DNA from: Acidobacteriota bacterium
GTDB taxonomy: Bacteria; Acidobacteriota; Thermoanaerobaculia; Multivoradales; J023
Direction: 5' to 3'
DNA length: 64,000 nucleotides
NCBI GenBank assembly: GCA_029263395.1
Contig: JAJCXO010000104.1
Span: 28,335-92,334 of the forward strand
Shown here one piece after another: positions 50,322-58,005 of the stretch. The position numbers and the translations under genes were made by a program. Position 1 is the first letter of the stretch, and the number at the start of each line of letters is the position of its first letter. The notes beneath the pieces are model-generated. The model had not been told where the DNA came from. It did no database searches and was given only the letters and a program-made list of their open reading frames with translations.

Positions 50322-50678
50322 ATGAGTGCTTCACTGTACAAGGTTCTTCACATCCTAGGTGTCCTGATGGCTTTCGGCGCCTTGGGGGCCATGATTTTCC
50401 AAGCCATGAGCGGGGCCCGGGAGAAGAGCAAGCTGGCCGGCCTAACGCATGGCATCGCATTGGTGTTGATCCTGGTTTCCGGTTTCGGAATGCTGGCCAG
50501 GCTCTCTTACGGCTTTCCGCTCTGGGTCATCCTCAAGATTGTCATCTGGTTGTTGATCGGGGGCTCGATTGCCCTGATCCGGCGCATGCCTCAACACGCG
50601 ACGATCTTCTGGTGGGCCATGCCGCTACTCGGAGCCTTCGCTGCCTACTTGGCGATCTTCAAAGAAGCGGCATTCTGA
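50322..50678 (+). CDS. Small four-helix membrane protein
   Basis: 118 residues with four predicted helices: LYKVLHILGVLMAFGALGAM, GIALVLILVSGFGMLA, WVILKIVIWLLIGGSIALI and ATIFWWAMPLLGAFAAYLAI. The pattern resembles SirB/DUF2269-type membrane proteins, which have His at the first helix (here KVLHIL). Function unknown. It stands 80 bases ahead of the cupredoxin gene; the spacer contains three AGACCTGTC-like short repeats. Confidence 0.75.
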   Translation: MSASLYKVLHILGVLMAFGALGAMIFQAMSGAREKSKLAGLTHGIALVLILVSGFGMLARLSYGFPLWVILKIVIWLLIGGSIALIRRMPQHATIFWWAMPLLGAFAAYLAIFKEAAF

Positions 50679-50757
50679 CGCACGACCTGCTAACGTCTCT
50701 CGATCTAGACCTGTCTTTTTGCCAGACCTGTCCTAATCCAGACCTCCTCAATCCAGA

Positions 50758-51474
50758 ATGTCGATGATGGGACAAGATCCAAATCTCTGCTGGCGGCGAT
50801 GGCACCCACTCTCCAGAGTGGTGCTCATGTTGCTGTTGACCAGTGTCGGCACTGTGGACGCTACCGATCTACGCGGCCGGATCACATTGGAGAAGAGCGC
50901 TGGAGGTAAGGCGTCGCGCGAAGTGCAGACCGCACAGGTTTACTTCACGCCTCAGAAGCCAGTCGAGGTCAAACCACCGGACGAAGCGTTCGAGGTCGTC
51001 ACCGTACGCAAAGAGTTTACGCCTCGGACCTTAGCGGTCCCCGTTGGCAGCACCGTGCGCTTCCCTAATCAGGACGTGATTCTCCACAACGTCTTCTCGG
51101 TCTCGGGCAAGAACCGATTCGACCTCGGGCTATACAAGCGTGACGCCGGCAAGGACACCGTATTCAAGCATCCTGGAGTGGTGCGCATCTTTTGCAATGT
51201 GCACCACTCGATGGTGGCCTACGTCGTGGTCGTGAATACTCCTTTTTACACTTCCCCCAGCTTCGACGGCCAATTTCAACTCACCGGGCTACCGGACGGC
51301 CCGGGAACCCTCACCGTGTGGCACGAGCGCAGCGAGCCGACGACCAGGGAGCTAACCCTGCCACTGACCGAACCGCTCGAAATTCAGCTCTCGGTTTCGA
51401 AGCCAAGAGTGCCACGCCACACCAATAAATTCGGTAAACCGTATGCGAGAAAGCGTAGTGGTCGAGCCTACTGA
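50758..51474 (+). CDS. Cupredoxin-like exported protein
   Basis: 238 residues. A signal peptide (SRVVLMLLLTSVGTVDA) precedes a beta domain and a type-1 copper site: the first His in DVILHNVFSV, Cys in IFCNVHHSM followed by His and Met. The order His ... Cys-x2-His-His-x-Met fits plastocyanin-like proteins. A carboxypeptidase-regulatory-like segment follows (FYTSPSFDGQFQLTGLPDGP). The C-terminal tail is basic. Its stop overlaps the sensor kinase start by 32 bases, so the pair is translationally coupled. It probably carries copper or electrons in the periplasm. Confidence 0.82.
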   Translation: MSMMGQDPNLCWRRWHPLSRVVLMLLLTSVGTVDATDLRGRITLEKSAGGKASREVQTAQVYFTPQKPVEVKPPDEAFEVVTVRKEFTPRTLAVPVGSTVRFPNQDVILHNVFSVSGKNRFDLGLYKRDAGKDTVFKHPGVVRIFCNVHHSMVAYVVVVNTPFYTSPSFDGQFQLTGLPDGPGTLTVWHERSEPTTRELTLPLTEPLEIQLSVSKPRVPRHTNKFGKPYARKRSGRAY

Positions 51475-54100
51475 TTCCCCCCGCTTCCGGCTGTCCCTCG
51501 GAGCGCAGTTCTTCATCGCGATCAGCTTGATCGTCACCCTGGCGGTCGGGGTCGCAGTCGCCGTCACCACGTTCTTGGGCAACGTCATCGCTGACCGGGC
51601 GGTGCGTGAAGATCTCGAACGCGCGAGCATGGTGCAGTCGGACTTCAAGTCCGCTGCAATCGAGCGCCTGATTCTGACAACCTCACTGATGGGCGGCGAC
51701 TCGGCTTTCGCAGCCTACATTTCCGAGGCCGTAGAGTCGGGAGACGTTGCGTCGGCACGTGATCTGCTGGAGAGCTTTCTCGGGTATCAGGACTTGACCT
51801 TTGCTATCGCCCTCGATCCCGATGGCTTCGTGCTCGCCCAAGCTGGTGATGCCCCTACCTTCGGCGAGGACCTCTCCCAAGAGGCAATCTACCAACGCAC
51901 CAATGAGGACGGCGAATCGGCCGGCGTCTGGGTCGGCGATGAGCAGCTGTATTACGTCGCTGGAGTGCCGGTGGTCGCCGGCAGCCTGCTGCAGGGCTTC
52001 CTGATTACCGGTCAGTCCATCGATGACTCCCAAGCCCAGGATCTGCGGCGTATCAACGGCACCGACGTCACCTTCATCTTGGCGCCACAAGGTGCTGCCC
52101 CCTCCTGGGCAGCAACCTCTTTAGACCCAGAGGCCGCCGATGGACTGCTGGCCGCGGTCCAGGAACGCCCTGGGATGCTAGGCCCAATCGCGGACGCCAA
52201 CGAAGACGATCGATATCTCGAGGTGGAGCTCGGACAACGCCAATATCTGGCCCTGGTTAGGCCCCTTGAAGATATCGCAGAGCGCACCATCGGTGCCGCC
52301 GTCAACCTCGCTTCACTCGAAGAGCAGTTGGCGCCCTTCCGTCGCATCGTCCAGATCCTCGCCGCTGTTGGACTGGCAGCCATCCTGCTTTCACTGCTGC
52401 TTTCCTACATGCTGCCACGGCGGGTGCTGCAACCGATCAGCCAACTTGCCATAGCCGCCAAGGCGGCGGCTGAGGGTGACTACGATCAAGAGATCAAAAC
52501 CGACAGCACCGACGAAGTGGGCCAACTCGCGTCTGCATTCTCGACCCTACTCTCCGAGCTTCGCGAAAAGCGTGACATGGAGATTTATGTCAACGAACTG
52601 ACGCGCAATCTGCCGGATCACGAGAGTGGTGGCACCGAGGCGGTCCCGGCCGGCAAATTGGACTCTTCACTGCTCGGCATCGAGTTGCGGGACTACAGCG
52701 CAAAAACCTCTGATCCCGGCATCACACCGCCCGAGGCACTCGAAGTGTTGACGCGGGATCTGCGCCGTGTCGCACGCACCATCGGCAAACATCAGGGCAA
52801 AGTCGAGTCGGTTCTCGGCCACCGTGTGCTCGCCAGCTTCGAAGGACCACAGCGTTCCCAGCGAGCGCTGGCGGCGGCGGCCGACATCGTAACGCGCGAA
52901 GTTTCCTCCAAGGCCCATGAATCGATGGTGGTCGCGTTGGTGTCGGGGTCAGCGCTCGCCGGCACGGTGACTTGGGACAACAAGCCCGAATACACACTCA
53001 CCGGTACACCGGTAGAATTGCTCGAAGGGCTGCTACGGGTGGCACGCGTCGGAACGTTGCTATTCTCGAAATCAGCCTACGACGAGCTCGCCGCCAATTT
53101 CGGCCAAGCCGGTGTCAAAGCTCAGGAACACCGCAGCACGGTCAGCTCCGAACCGTTGTATTCGCTGCCGGTCGCCGCGGTTCGCAGCTTCGGCGGAACC
53201 GAGATGTCGGCCACGCTCGAGATGACTCAAACCGAGACGGCGGGGACCAGCACGTCGACCACGTTGTCCGGCGTCGGCCCGGGTAGTGTGCTCGGGGACC
53301 GATTCGAGATTCTCTCGGAGCTAGGGGCTGGCGGCATGGGAGTCGTCTACAAGGCCCGCGACCGCAGCCTCGACGAGTTGGTGGCACTCAAGATGCTCAA
53401 ACACGACGTGTTCGGCAACAGTGAACGGCTGGATCGTCTCAAAGACGAGCTCAAGCTGGCCCGCAAGATCAGCCATCCCAACATCCTGCGGACGTTCGAC
53501 TTTGGCGACGCCGGGGGCTTTCCGTTCATTTCGATGGAGTACGTCCGAGGCATCACCCTGAAGCATCTACTCGACCAGAGTGGACGCCTGCCGTTGTCTG
53601 CCGGCCTACGCCTCGCACGACAGTTGTGCCGCGGCCTGTGGGCGGCGCACTCCGAGAAAGTGCTGCATCGAGACATCAAGCCCGAGAACCTGATCATCGA
53701 GCCCAATGGCAACGCCAAGCTGATGGATTTTGGGATCGCCCGCCCGATCCAGCGGGCATCGTCTACCCAGACTCAGCCCGGCACCTTGATCGGCACTCCG
53801 TTCTACCTCGCTCCAGAACAGCTCGAAGGCCTGGAGCCGGACGAACGGGCCGACATCTACGCTTGCGGCGTCGTGTTCTACGAGATTTTCACTGGCACCC
53901 TGCCTTACCCATCGGACGGCAATGTGATGGACATCATCCGTCGCAAGATGCATGACGAGCCAACACCTCCCAGTGAACATTGGCCGACGATGCCACAGCC
54001 CCTGGAGCTGATCATCATGCGCTGCCTGGAACGTGACCGCGAGCAACGTTTCGGCAATGCCGACTTGTTGCTGCGTGAGCTCGAAATCCTGCGCGCCTGA
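51443..54100 (+). CDS. Transmembrane sensor Ser/Thr kinase (Cache-HAMP-cyclase-like-kinase)
   Basis: 885 residues. Two membrane helices (FFIAISLIVTLAVGVAVAV, and VQILAAVGLAAILLSLLLSYM near residue 300) enclose a periplasmic dCache-like sensor. A HAMP domain (PISQLAIAAKAAAEGDYDQE) leads to a region of about 430-590 that resembles a nucleotide cyclase without clear metal-binding residues (VLASFEGPQRSQRALAAA, SGSALAGTVTW). The C-terminal domain is a complete kinase: GAGGMGVVYKA, VALKML, HRDIKPENL, MDFGIARP, APEQLEG. Most bacterial STKs have the kinase first and sensor last; here the order is reversed. FHA proteins encoded downstream are likely readers of its phosphothreonines. Confidence 0.92.
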   Translation: MRESVVVEPTDSPRFRLSLGAQFFIAISLIVTLAVGVAVAVTTFLGNVIADRAVREDLERASMVQSDFKSAAIERLILTTSLMGGDSAFAAYISEAVESGDVASARDLLESFLGYQDLTFAIALDPDGFVLAQAGDAPTFGEDLSQEAIYQRTNEDGESAGVWVGDEQLYYVAGVPVVAGSLLQGFLITGQSIDDSQAQDLRRINGTDVTFILAPQGAAPSWAATSLDPEAADGLLAAVQERPGMLGPIADANEDDRYLEVELGQRQYLALVRPLEDIAERTIGAAVNLASLEEQLAPFRRIVQILAAVGLAAILLSLLLSYMLPRRVLQPISQLAIAAKAAAEGDYDQEIKTDSTDEVGQLASAFSTLLSELREKRDMEIYVNELTRNLPDHESGGTEAVPAGKLDSSLLGIELRDYSAKTSDPGITPPEALEVLTRDLRRVARTIGKHQGKVESVLGHRVLASFEGPQRSQRALAAAADIVTREVSSKAHESMVVALVSGSALAGTVTWDNKPEYTLTGTPVELLEGLLRVARVGTLLFSKSAYDELAANFGQAGVKAQEHRSTVSSEPLYSLPVAAVRSFGGTEMSATLEMTQTETAGTSTSTTLSGVGPGSVLGDRFEILSELGAGGMGVVYKARDRSLDELVALKMLKHDVFGNSERLDRLKDELKLARKISHPNILRTFDFGDAGGFPFISMEYVRGITLKHLLDQSGRLPLSAGLRLARQLCRGLWAAHSEKVLHRDIKPENLIIEPNGNAKLMDFGIARPIQRASSTQTQPGTLIGTPFYLAPEQLEGLEPDERADIYACGVVFYEIFTGTLPYPSDGNVMDIIRRKMHDEPTPPSEHWPTMPQPLELIIMRCLERDREQRFGNADLLLRELEILRA

Positions 54101-54138
54101 GCCGGCGCCAGCCCTCCGCCGCCCCCAGCCTGATCAGT

Positions 54139-54162
54139 AGGTGTCTGGACCTCCAGACACCT
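54139..54162. repeat. Perfect 11-bp inverted repeat
   Basis: AGGTGTCTGGA, CC, TCCAGACACCT, 38 bases after the kinase stop. It may be a terminator stem or a protein-binding site. Confidence 0.8.
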
Positions 54163-54214
54163 CGCCGTTCACACCACAAGGCAGCCACGTCTCCCCGAGG
54201 GGACAGCTCTACCT

Positions 54215-54240
54215 GAAAACCGCGCACCATCGCGGTTTTC
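54215..54240 (+). terminator. Intrinsic terminator after the sensor kinase gene
   Basis: GAAAACCGCG, loop CACCAT, CGCGGTTTTC followed by TC: a 10-bp stem with a T-rich 3' arm. It separates the kinase unit from the following operon, which must have its own promoter in 54241-54400. Confidence 0.78.
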
Positions 54241-54402
54241 TCGGCTCCAGGACATGGAATCAGGATTGCATAAAGAGCCCACAGGAGCCTTCATTGAAGT
54301 CTGACCGATGCAACTCGCTTCCCCGTCCAGGACCCGCAACCTGTCGGCAGCGGGCAGACTGCACAAGGCTGGTACACTAAAGGATTAGGAGCCGACCCTC
54401 AC

Positions 54403-55284
54403 ATGAGTACCTACAGCTTTAAAGGACACCTTACTGGTAAAGACCGTGCTGGTGAAGACCGTTCCGGTGAAGTCCGTCTCGAAGGACCCGGAACGCTGCT
54501 AGCGATTGTGTTGTTATTGGGTGCTTGCGCGAGTGGTGGTGCGGGTGGCGGAGGAGCGGGTGCCGGCTTACCATCAGTGCCGTCTCCTTCCAGCTCACCC
54601 TCGGGCACACCGTCCTTGCCGTCGCCGCCGAGCGCCAGCTCATCCTCCGGCGGCCAGACCTCTCCGGGGTCTCCTTCGATGCCCAGCCCTTCAATACCCA
54701 AACCATCAGCTCCTTCGGCATCAGCTCCTTCGGCATCAGCTCCCTCGGCATCCAAGCCGTCATCATCAGGCGGTTCGCAACCTTCTGGGGGAAGTCAGAC
54801 CGCGCCAGGCGCCACAAAGGGTGGCGCCCAAACCGCCGCCGAGCGGCAAGCCGCAGTCGATCGCCAACTCGATGATTCCCTGGCCGAAATCGACAGCTTA
54901 CTGCTGCGCGAAAAGGAAACCTTGGCCCAGCGCAGAGCCGAGGAGCACAATGCCGGCGATGAGGGTGGTGCGAGCTCCGGCGGTGCCGGAGGTTCACTTC
55001 CCGGAGGCGCCAGCTCGAGTACAGCATCGGCGGCCAATTCTGGCAATACCTCCGGTAACTCGCCGAGCGCACCCACCGGTTCGAATCGCGCGCCGGGATC
55101 ACCGGCAGAGCCTTCATCTGAAGACGAGGAAACCGCTGCGCGGATTCCACCGGATATTCCGGATGGGGCGGACGACGATATCGTCGCTCGTCAGCTACGA
55201 GAAGCTGCGAAGAGCGAAGAGGACCCCGAGCTACGCGAAAAGCTCTGGGATGAGTACAGACGCTACAAAGGCGGCGGCAAGTGA
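54403..55284 (+). CDS. Low-complexity lipoprotein
   Basis: 293 residues. A lipobox (LLAIVLLLGAC) follows an unusually long charged lead containing three 15-base repeats (GKDRA, GEDRS, GEVRL), so the true start may be further in. The mature protein is Ser/Pro/Gly-rich with repeats of SAPSA and a helical segment (AERQAAVDRQLDDSLAEIDS) and an acidic C-terminal helix (DIVARQLREAAKSEEDPELR). It probably anchors at a membrane and spans the periplasm in a flexible way. It is the first gene of the envelope-machine operon. Confidence 0.72.
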   Translation: MSTYSFKGHLTGKDRAGEDRSGEVRLEGPGTLLAIVLLLGACASGGAGGGGAGAGLPSVPSPSSSPSGTPSLPSPPSASSSSGGQTSPGSPSMPSPSIPKPSAPSASAPSASAPSASKPSSSGGSQPSGGSQTAPGATKGGAQTAAERQAAVDRQLDDSLAEIDSLLLREKETLAQRRAEEHNAGDEGGASSGGAGGSLPGGASSSTASAANSGNTSGNSPSAPTGSNRAPGSPAEPSSEDEETAARIPPDIPDGADDDIVARQLREAAKSEEDPELREKLWDEYRRYKGGGK

Positions 55285-55315
55285 TCGCGACCGAGCGAGC
55301 AGGGAGTTCGAGATC

Positions 55316-56608
55316 ATGATTGGACTGAGACAGGTCGAGAACAAGTGGCTTCTAGTCAGCGGCTGCGGCTTGCTGATGATGTTGAGCGGTACCGTCGCCA
55401 GCTGGGCCGTAACACCAACCCGGGCAATTCAAGCGCAGCACGAGATTCCCGAGGACAGCCTGCTCGACATCGGCATCCAGATCCTCGATCCCGGAATGCC
55501 CAAAGGGGACGGCTACGCACTGGAAGAGAACGGCTACTTCCTGGATGTCCGCAAGTCCGAAGCTCGCTTTATCCCAGTCTGTCTGATGGACACGTTACAG
55601 GCCACCGGCCATTGGGGGGCCGTTCGGGTTGTACCCGCCGGTAACGACACCATCGACCTGGTGATCAAGGGCCGTATTGTCGAGTCGTCCGGTCGCAAGA
55701 TGGTGCTCGAGCTGCGCGCTGTGGACACAACCGGCCGCAGCTGGCTCGACAAGACTTACAAACACGTTGCCGATCCAGCCGCCTATGCCGAAGAAGAGCT
55801 GACCCGCGACCCCTTCCAAGATGTCTTCAATCAGATCGCCAATGACTTGCTGGCCGCTCGTGAAAAGCTCGACCTCGACGAGTTGCGCCGAGTGCGCAGT
55901 GTGACGCAGGTCAAATTTGCTGCCGACTTGGCGCCAGCAGCTTACAGCGACTATCTGGGACGGGACAAAAAAGGCCGGGTTGTCCTCGAAAAGCTGCCGG
56001 CAGAGGATGATCCGGTGTTGGCGCGTGTTGCCCAAATTCGCGATCGAGACGACCTTTTTGTCGATACCCTGACTGAGTACTATGCCAACTTTCATGCCCA
56101 GATGGGTGAACCCTACGACAATTGGCGGAAGTTCAGCTACGAGGAAGAGGTTGCACAGCGCAAGTTGAAACGGTCCGCCCGCACCCAGAAAATCCTCGGC
56201 GCCTTGGGTATCCTCGGTGGCCTCTTGATGGACGGCAACAGCCGCGAGTCGTCGGCGATTCGTCAGGTTGGAGTCGCCGCCGGAGCCCTCGCTATCCAAT
56301 CGGGCATGGCCAAAGCGCAAGAGGCCAAGCTCCACGTCGAAGCCCTACGTGAGCTCGCTTCGTCTTTTGATTCGGAAGTTGCACCGCTCCTAGTGGATGT
56401 CGAAGGCCAGACCATGCGACTCAGCGGCTCGATCGAGACGCAGTACATCACCTGGCGCCAGCTGATGCGTGACTTCTTCCTGACCGAGACCGGCTTCCCG
56501 CTGCACCCGGATACCGGCCAGCAAATCGAAGCCCAGGTACCGAACGAAAACACCGATCCCACGCTTGATGAAGAGCCCGTCGTCAGCGAAGAAGGGCCAC
56601 AATCCTAG
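55316..56608 (+). CDS. Exported protein of the envelope operon
   Basis: 430 residues from an ATG with AGGGAG, 31 bases after the lipoprotein gene. A signal segment (LLVSGCGLLMMLSGTVASWA) precedes a region GIQILDPGMPKGDGYALEE and LQATGHWGAVRVVP, which resembles a small envelope domain that binds a partner lipoprotein. A Gly-rich hydrophobic segment (ILGALGILGGLLMDG) lies in the C-terminal half and may associate with membrane. The acidic tail is disordered. I do not recognise the family; similar proteins in such operons are conserved but unnamed. Confidence 0.75.
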   Translation: MIGLRQVENKWLLVSGCGLLMMLSGTVASWAVTPTRAIQAQHEIPEDSLLDIGIQILDPGMPKGDGYALEENGYFLDVRKSEARFIPVCLMDTLQATGHWGAVRVVPAGNDTIDLVIKGRIVESSGRKMVLELRAVDTTGRSWLDKTYKHVADPAAYAEEELTRDPFQDVFNQIANDLLAAREKLDLDELRRVRSVTQVKFAADLAPAAYSDYLGRDKKGRVVLEKLPAEDDPVLARVAQIRDRDDLFVDTLTEYYANFHAQMGEPYDNWRKFSYEEEVAQRKLKRSARTQKILGALGILGGLLMDGNSRESSAIRQVGVAAGALAIQSGMAKAQEAKLHVEALRELASSFDSEVAPLLVDVEGQTMRLSGSIETQYITWRQLMRDFFLTETGFPLHPDTGQQIEAQVPNENTDPTLDEEPVVSEEGPQS

Positions 56609-56769
56609 GTTTCGATCGGTTTTACCAACTGCGTTCCTTCTGCCATCGATCCTGCCAACCCGGTCGTCCGAGACCGTCTCACCTCCAGACCGTGCTCTGT
56701 TGAAGACCGTGCTCCGACGCATTTCCCAACGTGCCCTAATTCAAACTGACGCCATTCCGAACAGACCCC

Positions 56770-58005
56770 ATGTCGAACAACCCGTCACACCATACCGAGT
56801 CCCCCTCTCAGTTGACGCCACCCTCTCGGCAAGCGCCACCCTCTCAGTTGAACCAACTGCGGCTCCAAGCTCCACCTCGTATCGATCCTGCCCGCCGGCC
56901 CCACGAGACCATCGACCTGTCATCTGGACCAAAGAAGCCGGTTGGCGGTTGGACGATGTGGCTCACCGGGTTGTTCTTCGGACTCCTTGGCCTTGCCGCG
57001 ATCGGTGTTTTTGTGGTCTTGCCAGACTGGGTCCAAAACCGGCAGAGCGCAGCTGAACTGACCGAGCCTGAACCTGCGGCTGCCGCCATTGAGGCTGTTT
57101 CTGCTGAGGCTGCACCAACTGAGACCCTGAGTCCGGCAGCGCCGCCACCAACCGTACCAGCGCCGGCAGGTCTCCTCGACGACCGCCCAGATCCGGCGCA
57201 AGCTGACGACACCTCGGTTGTTGCAACCACCTCCCCCAAGTCATCAGCACAGCCACGTCGGTCCGCTCCCCGACCGGCCAAACGAACCTCGAACACAACC
57301 ATCGACCCGGAATTCCAGGCGGCAATGACCCAAGGTTTGGCTGCTCTTGATCAGAAAGACTATGCGGCTGCTCGTGATGCCTTTTCCCGCGCCGCTGCCC
57401 TACGGCCCTCGGCATCGCAGAGCGCTGACGGCTTGGCGCGAGCGACACAAGGGCTGCGGCTGGAGAACATCAAAACGCTGCGCCAACAGGCGAGCGACCG
57501 GGAGGCGCAGGAAGATTGGCATGCTGCAGCAGAACAGTACCGTGCCGTGCTGGCAATCGACCCGACGGTGCAGTTCGCCCAGGATGGTCACGATCGTAGC
57601 CGCCGACGGGCCGAGCTTTCCGATCGCCTCCAGAACCACATCACCCAGCCGGCTCGGCTATCCTCCGAGGCAGTGCTGGCTGAGGCCAAAACCCTGCTCG
57701 ACGAAGCGCGTGAGACCGAACCCTCAGGAGCAAAGCTACAGCGCCAGTTCAGCCAGCTCGGCCGGTTGGTCGAAAGCTTCTCGACCCCGGTGCAAGCAAC
57801 CTTCGAGTCCGACAACCTGACCGAAGTTGTGGTCTACAAAGTGGGACGACTCGGTGCCTTCGATCGCCGGACCCTCGATCTACGGCCCGGCACCTACACT
57901 GTGGTCGGCAGTCGTCGCGGCTATCGCGACGTGCGGCAACGGCTTGAAATTGCCCCTGGGGTCCAGCCACAGCCGGTGGCCATTCGCTGTGAGGAGAAGA
58001 TTTGA
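56770..58005 (+). CDS. Membrane protein with TPR-like repeats
   Basis: 411 residues. A disordered Pro-rich lead (1-60) is followed by one helix (MWLTGLFFGLLGLAAIGVFV), an Ala/Pro linker, and TPR-like units (GLAALDQKDYAAARDAFSRA, EAQEDWHAAAEQYRAVLAI). The C-terminal ~80 residues (LTEVVVYKVGRLGAFDRRTL, YTVVGSRRGYRDVR) look like a PEGA-type module. The topology suggests a cytosolic N-terminus and periplasmic repeats. The stop overlaps the next gene's TTG start (TTGA), so translation is coupled. The 56609-56769 spacer contains short repeats of GACCGT. Confidence 0.78.
   Translation: MSNNPSHHTESPSQLTPPSRQAPPSQLNQLRLQAPPRIDPARRPHETIDLSSGPKKPVGGWTMWLTGLFFGLLGLAAIGVFVVLPDWVQNRQSAAELTEPEPAAAAIEAVSAEAAPTETLSPAAPPPTVPAPAGLLDDRPDPAQADDTSVVATTSPKSSAQPRRSAPRPAKRTSNTTIDPEFQAAMTQGLAALDQKDYAAARDAFSRAAALRPSASQSADGLARATQGLRLENIKTLRQQASDREAQEDWHAAAEQYRAVLAIDPTVQFAQDGHDRSRRRAELSDRLQNHITQPARLSSEAVLAEAKTLLDEARETEPSGAKLQRQFSQLGRLVESFSTPVQATFESDNLTEVVVYKVGRLGAFDRRTLDLRPGTYTVVGSRRGYRDVRQRLEIAPGVQPQPVAIRCEEKI

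Noticed and set aside
54506..55315. Upstream extension of the 55316 gene by 270 codons
   Set aside because: It is another frame of the lipoprotein gene; the signal peptide and ribosome site support the start at 55316.
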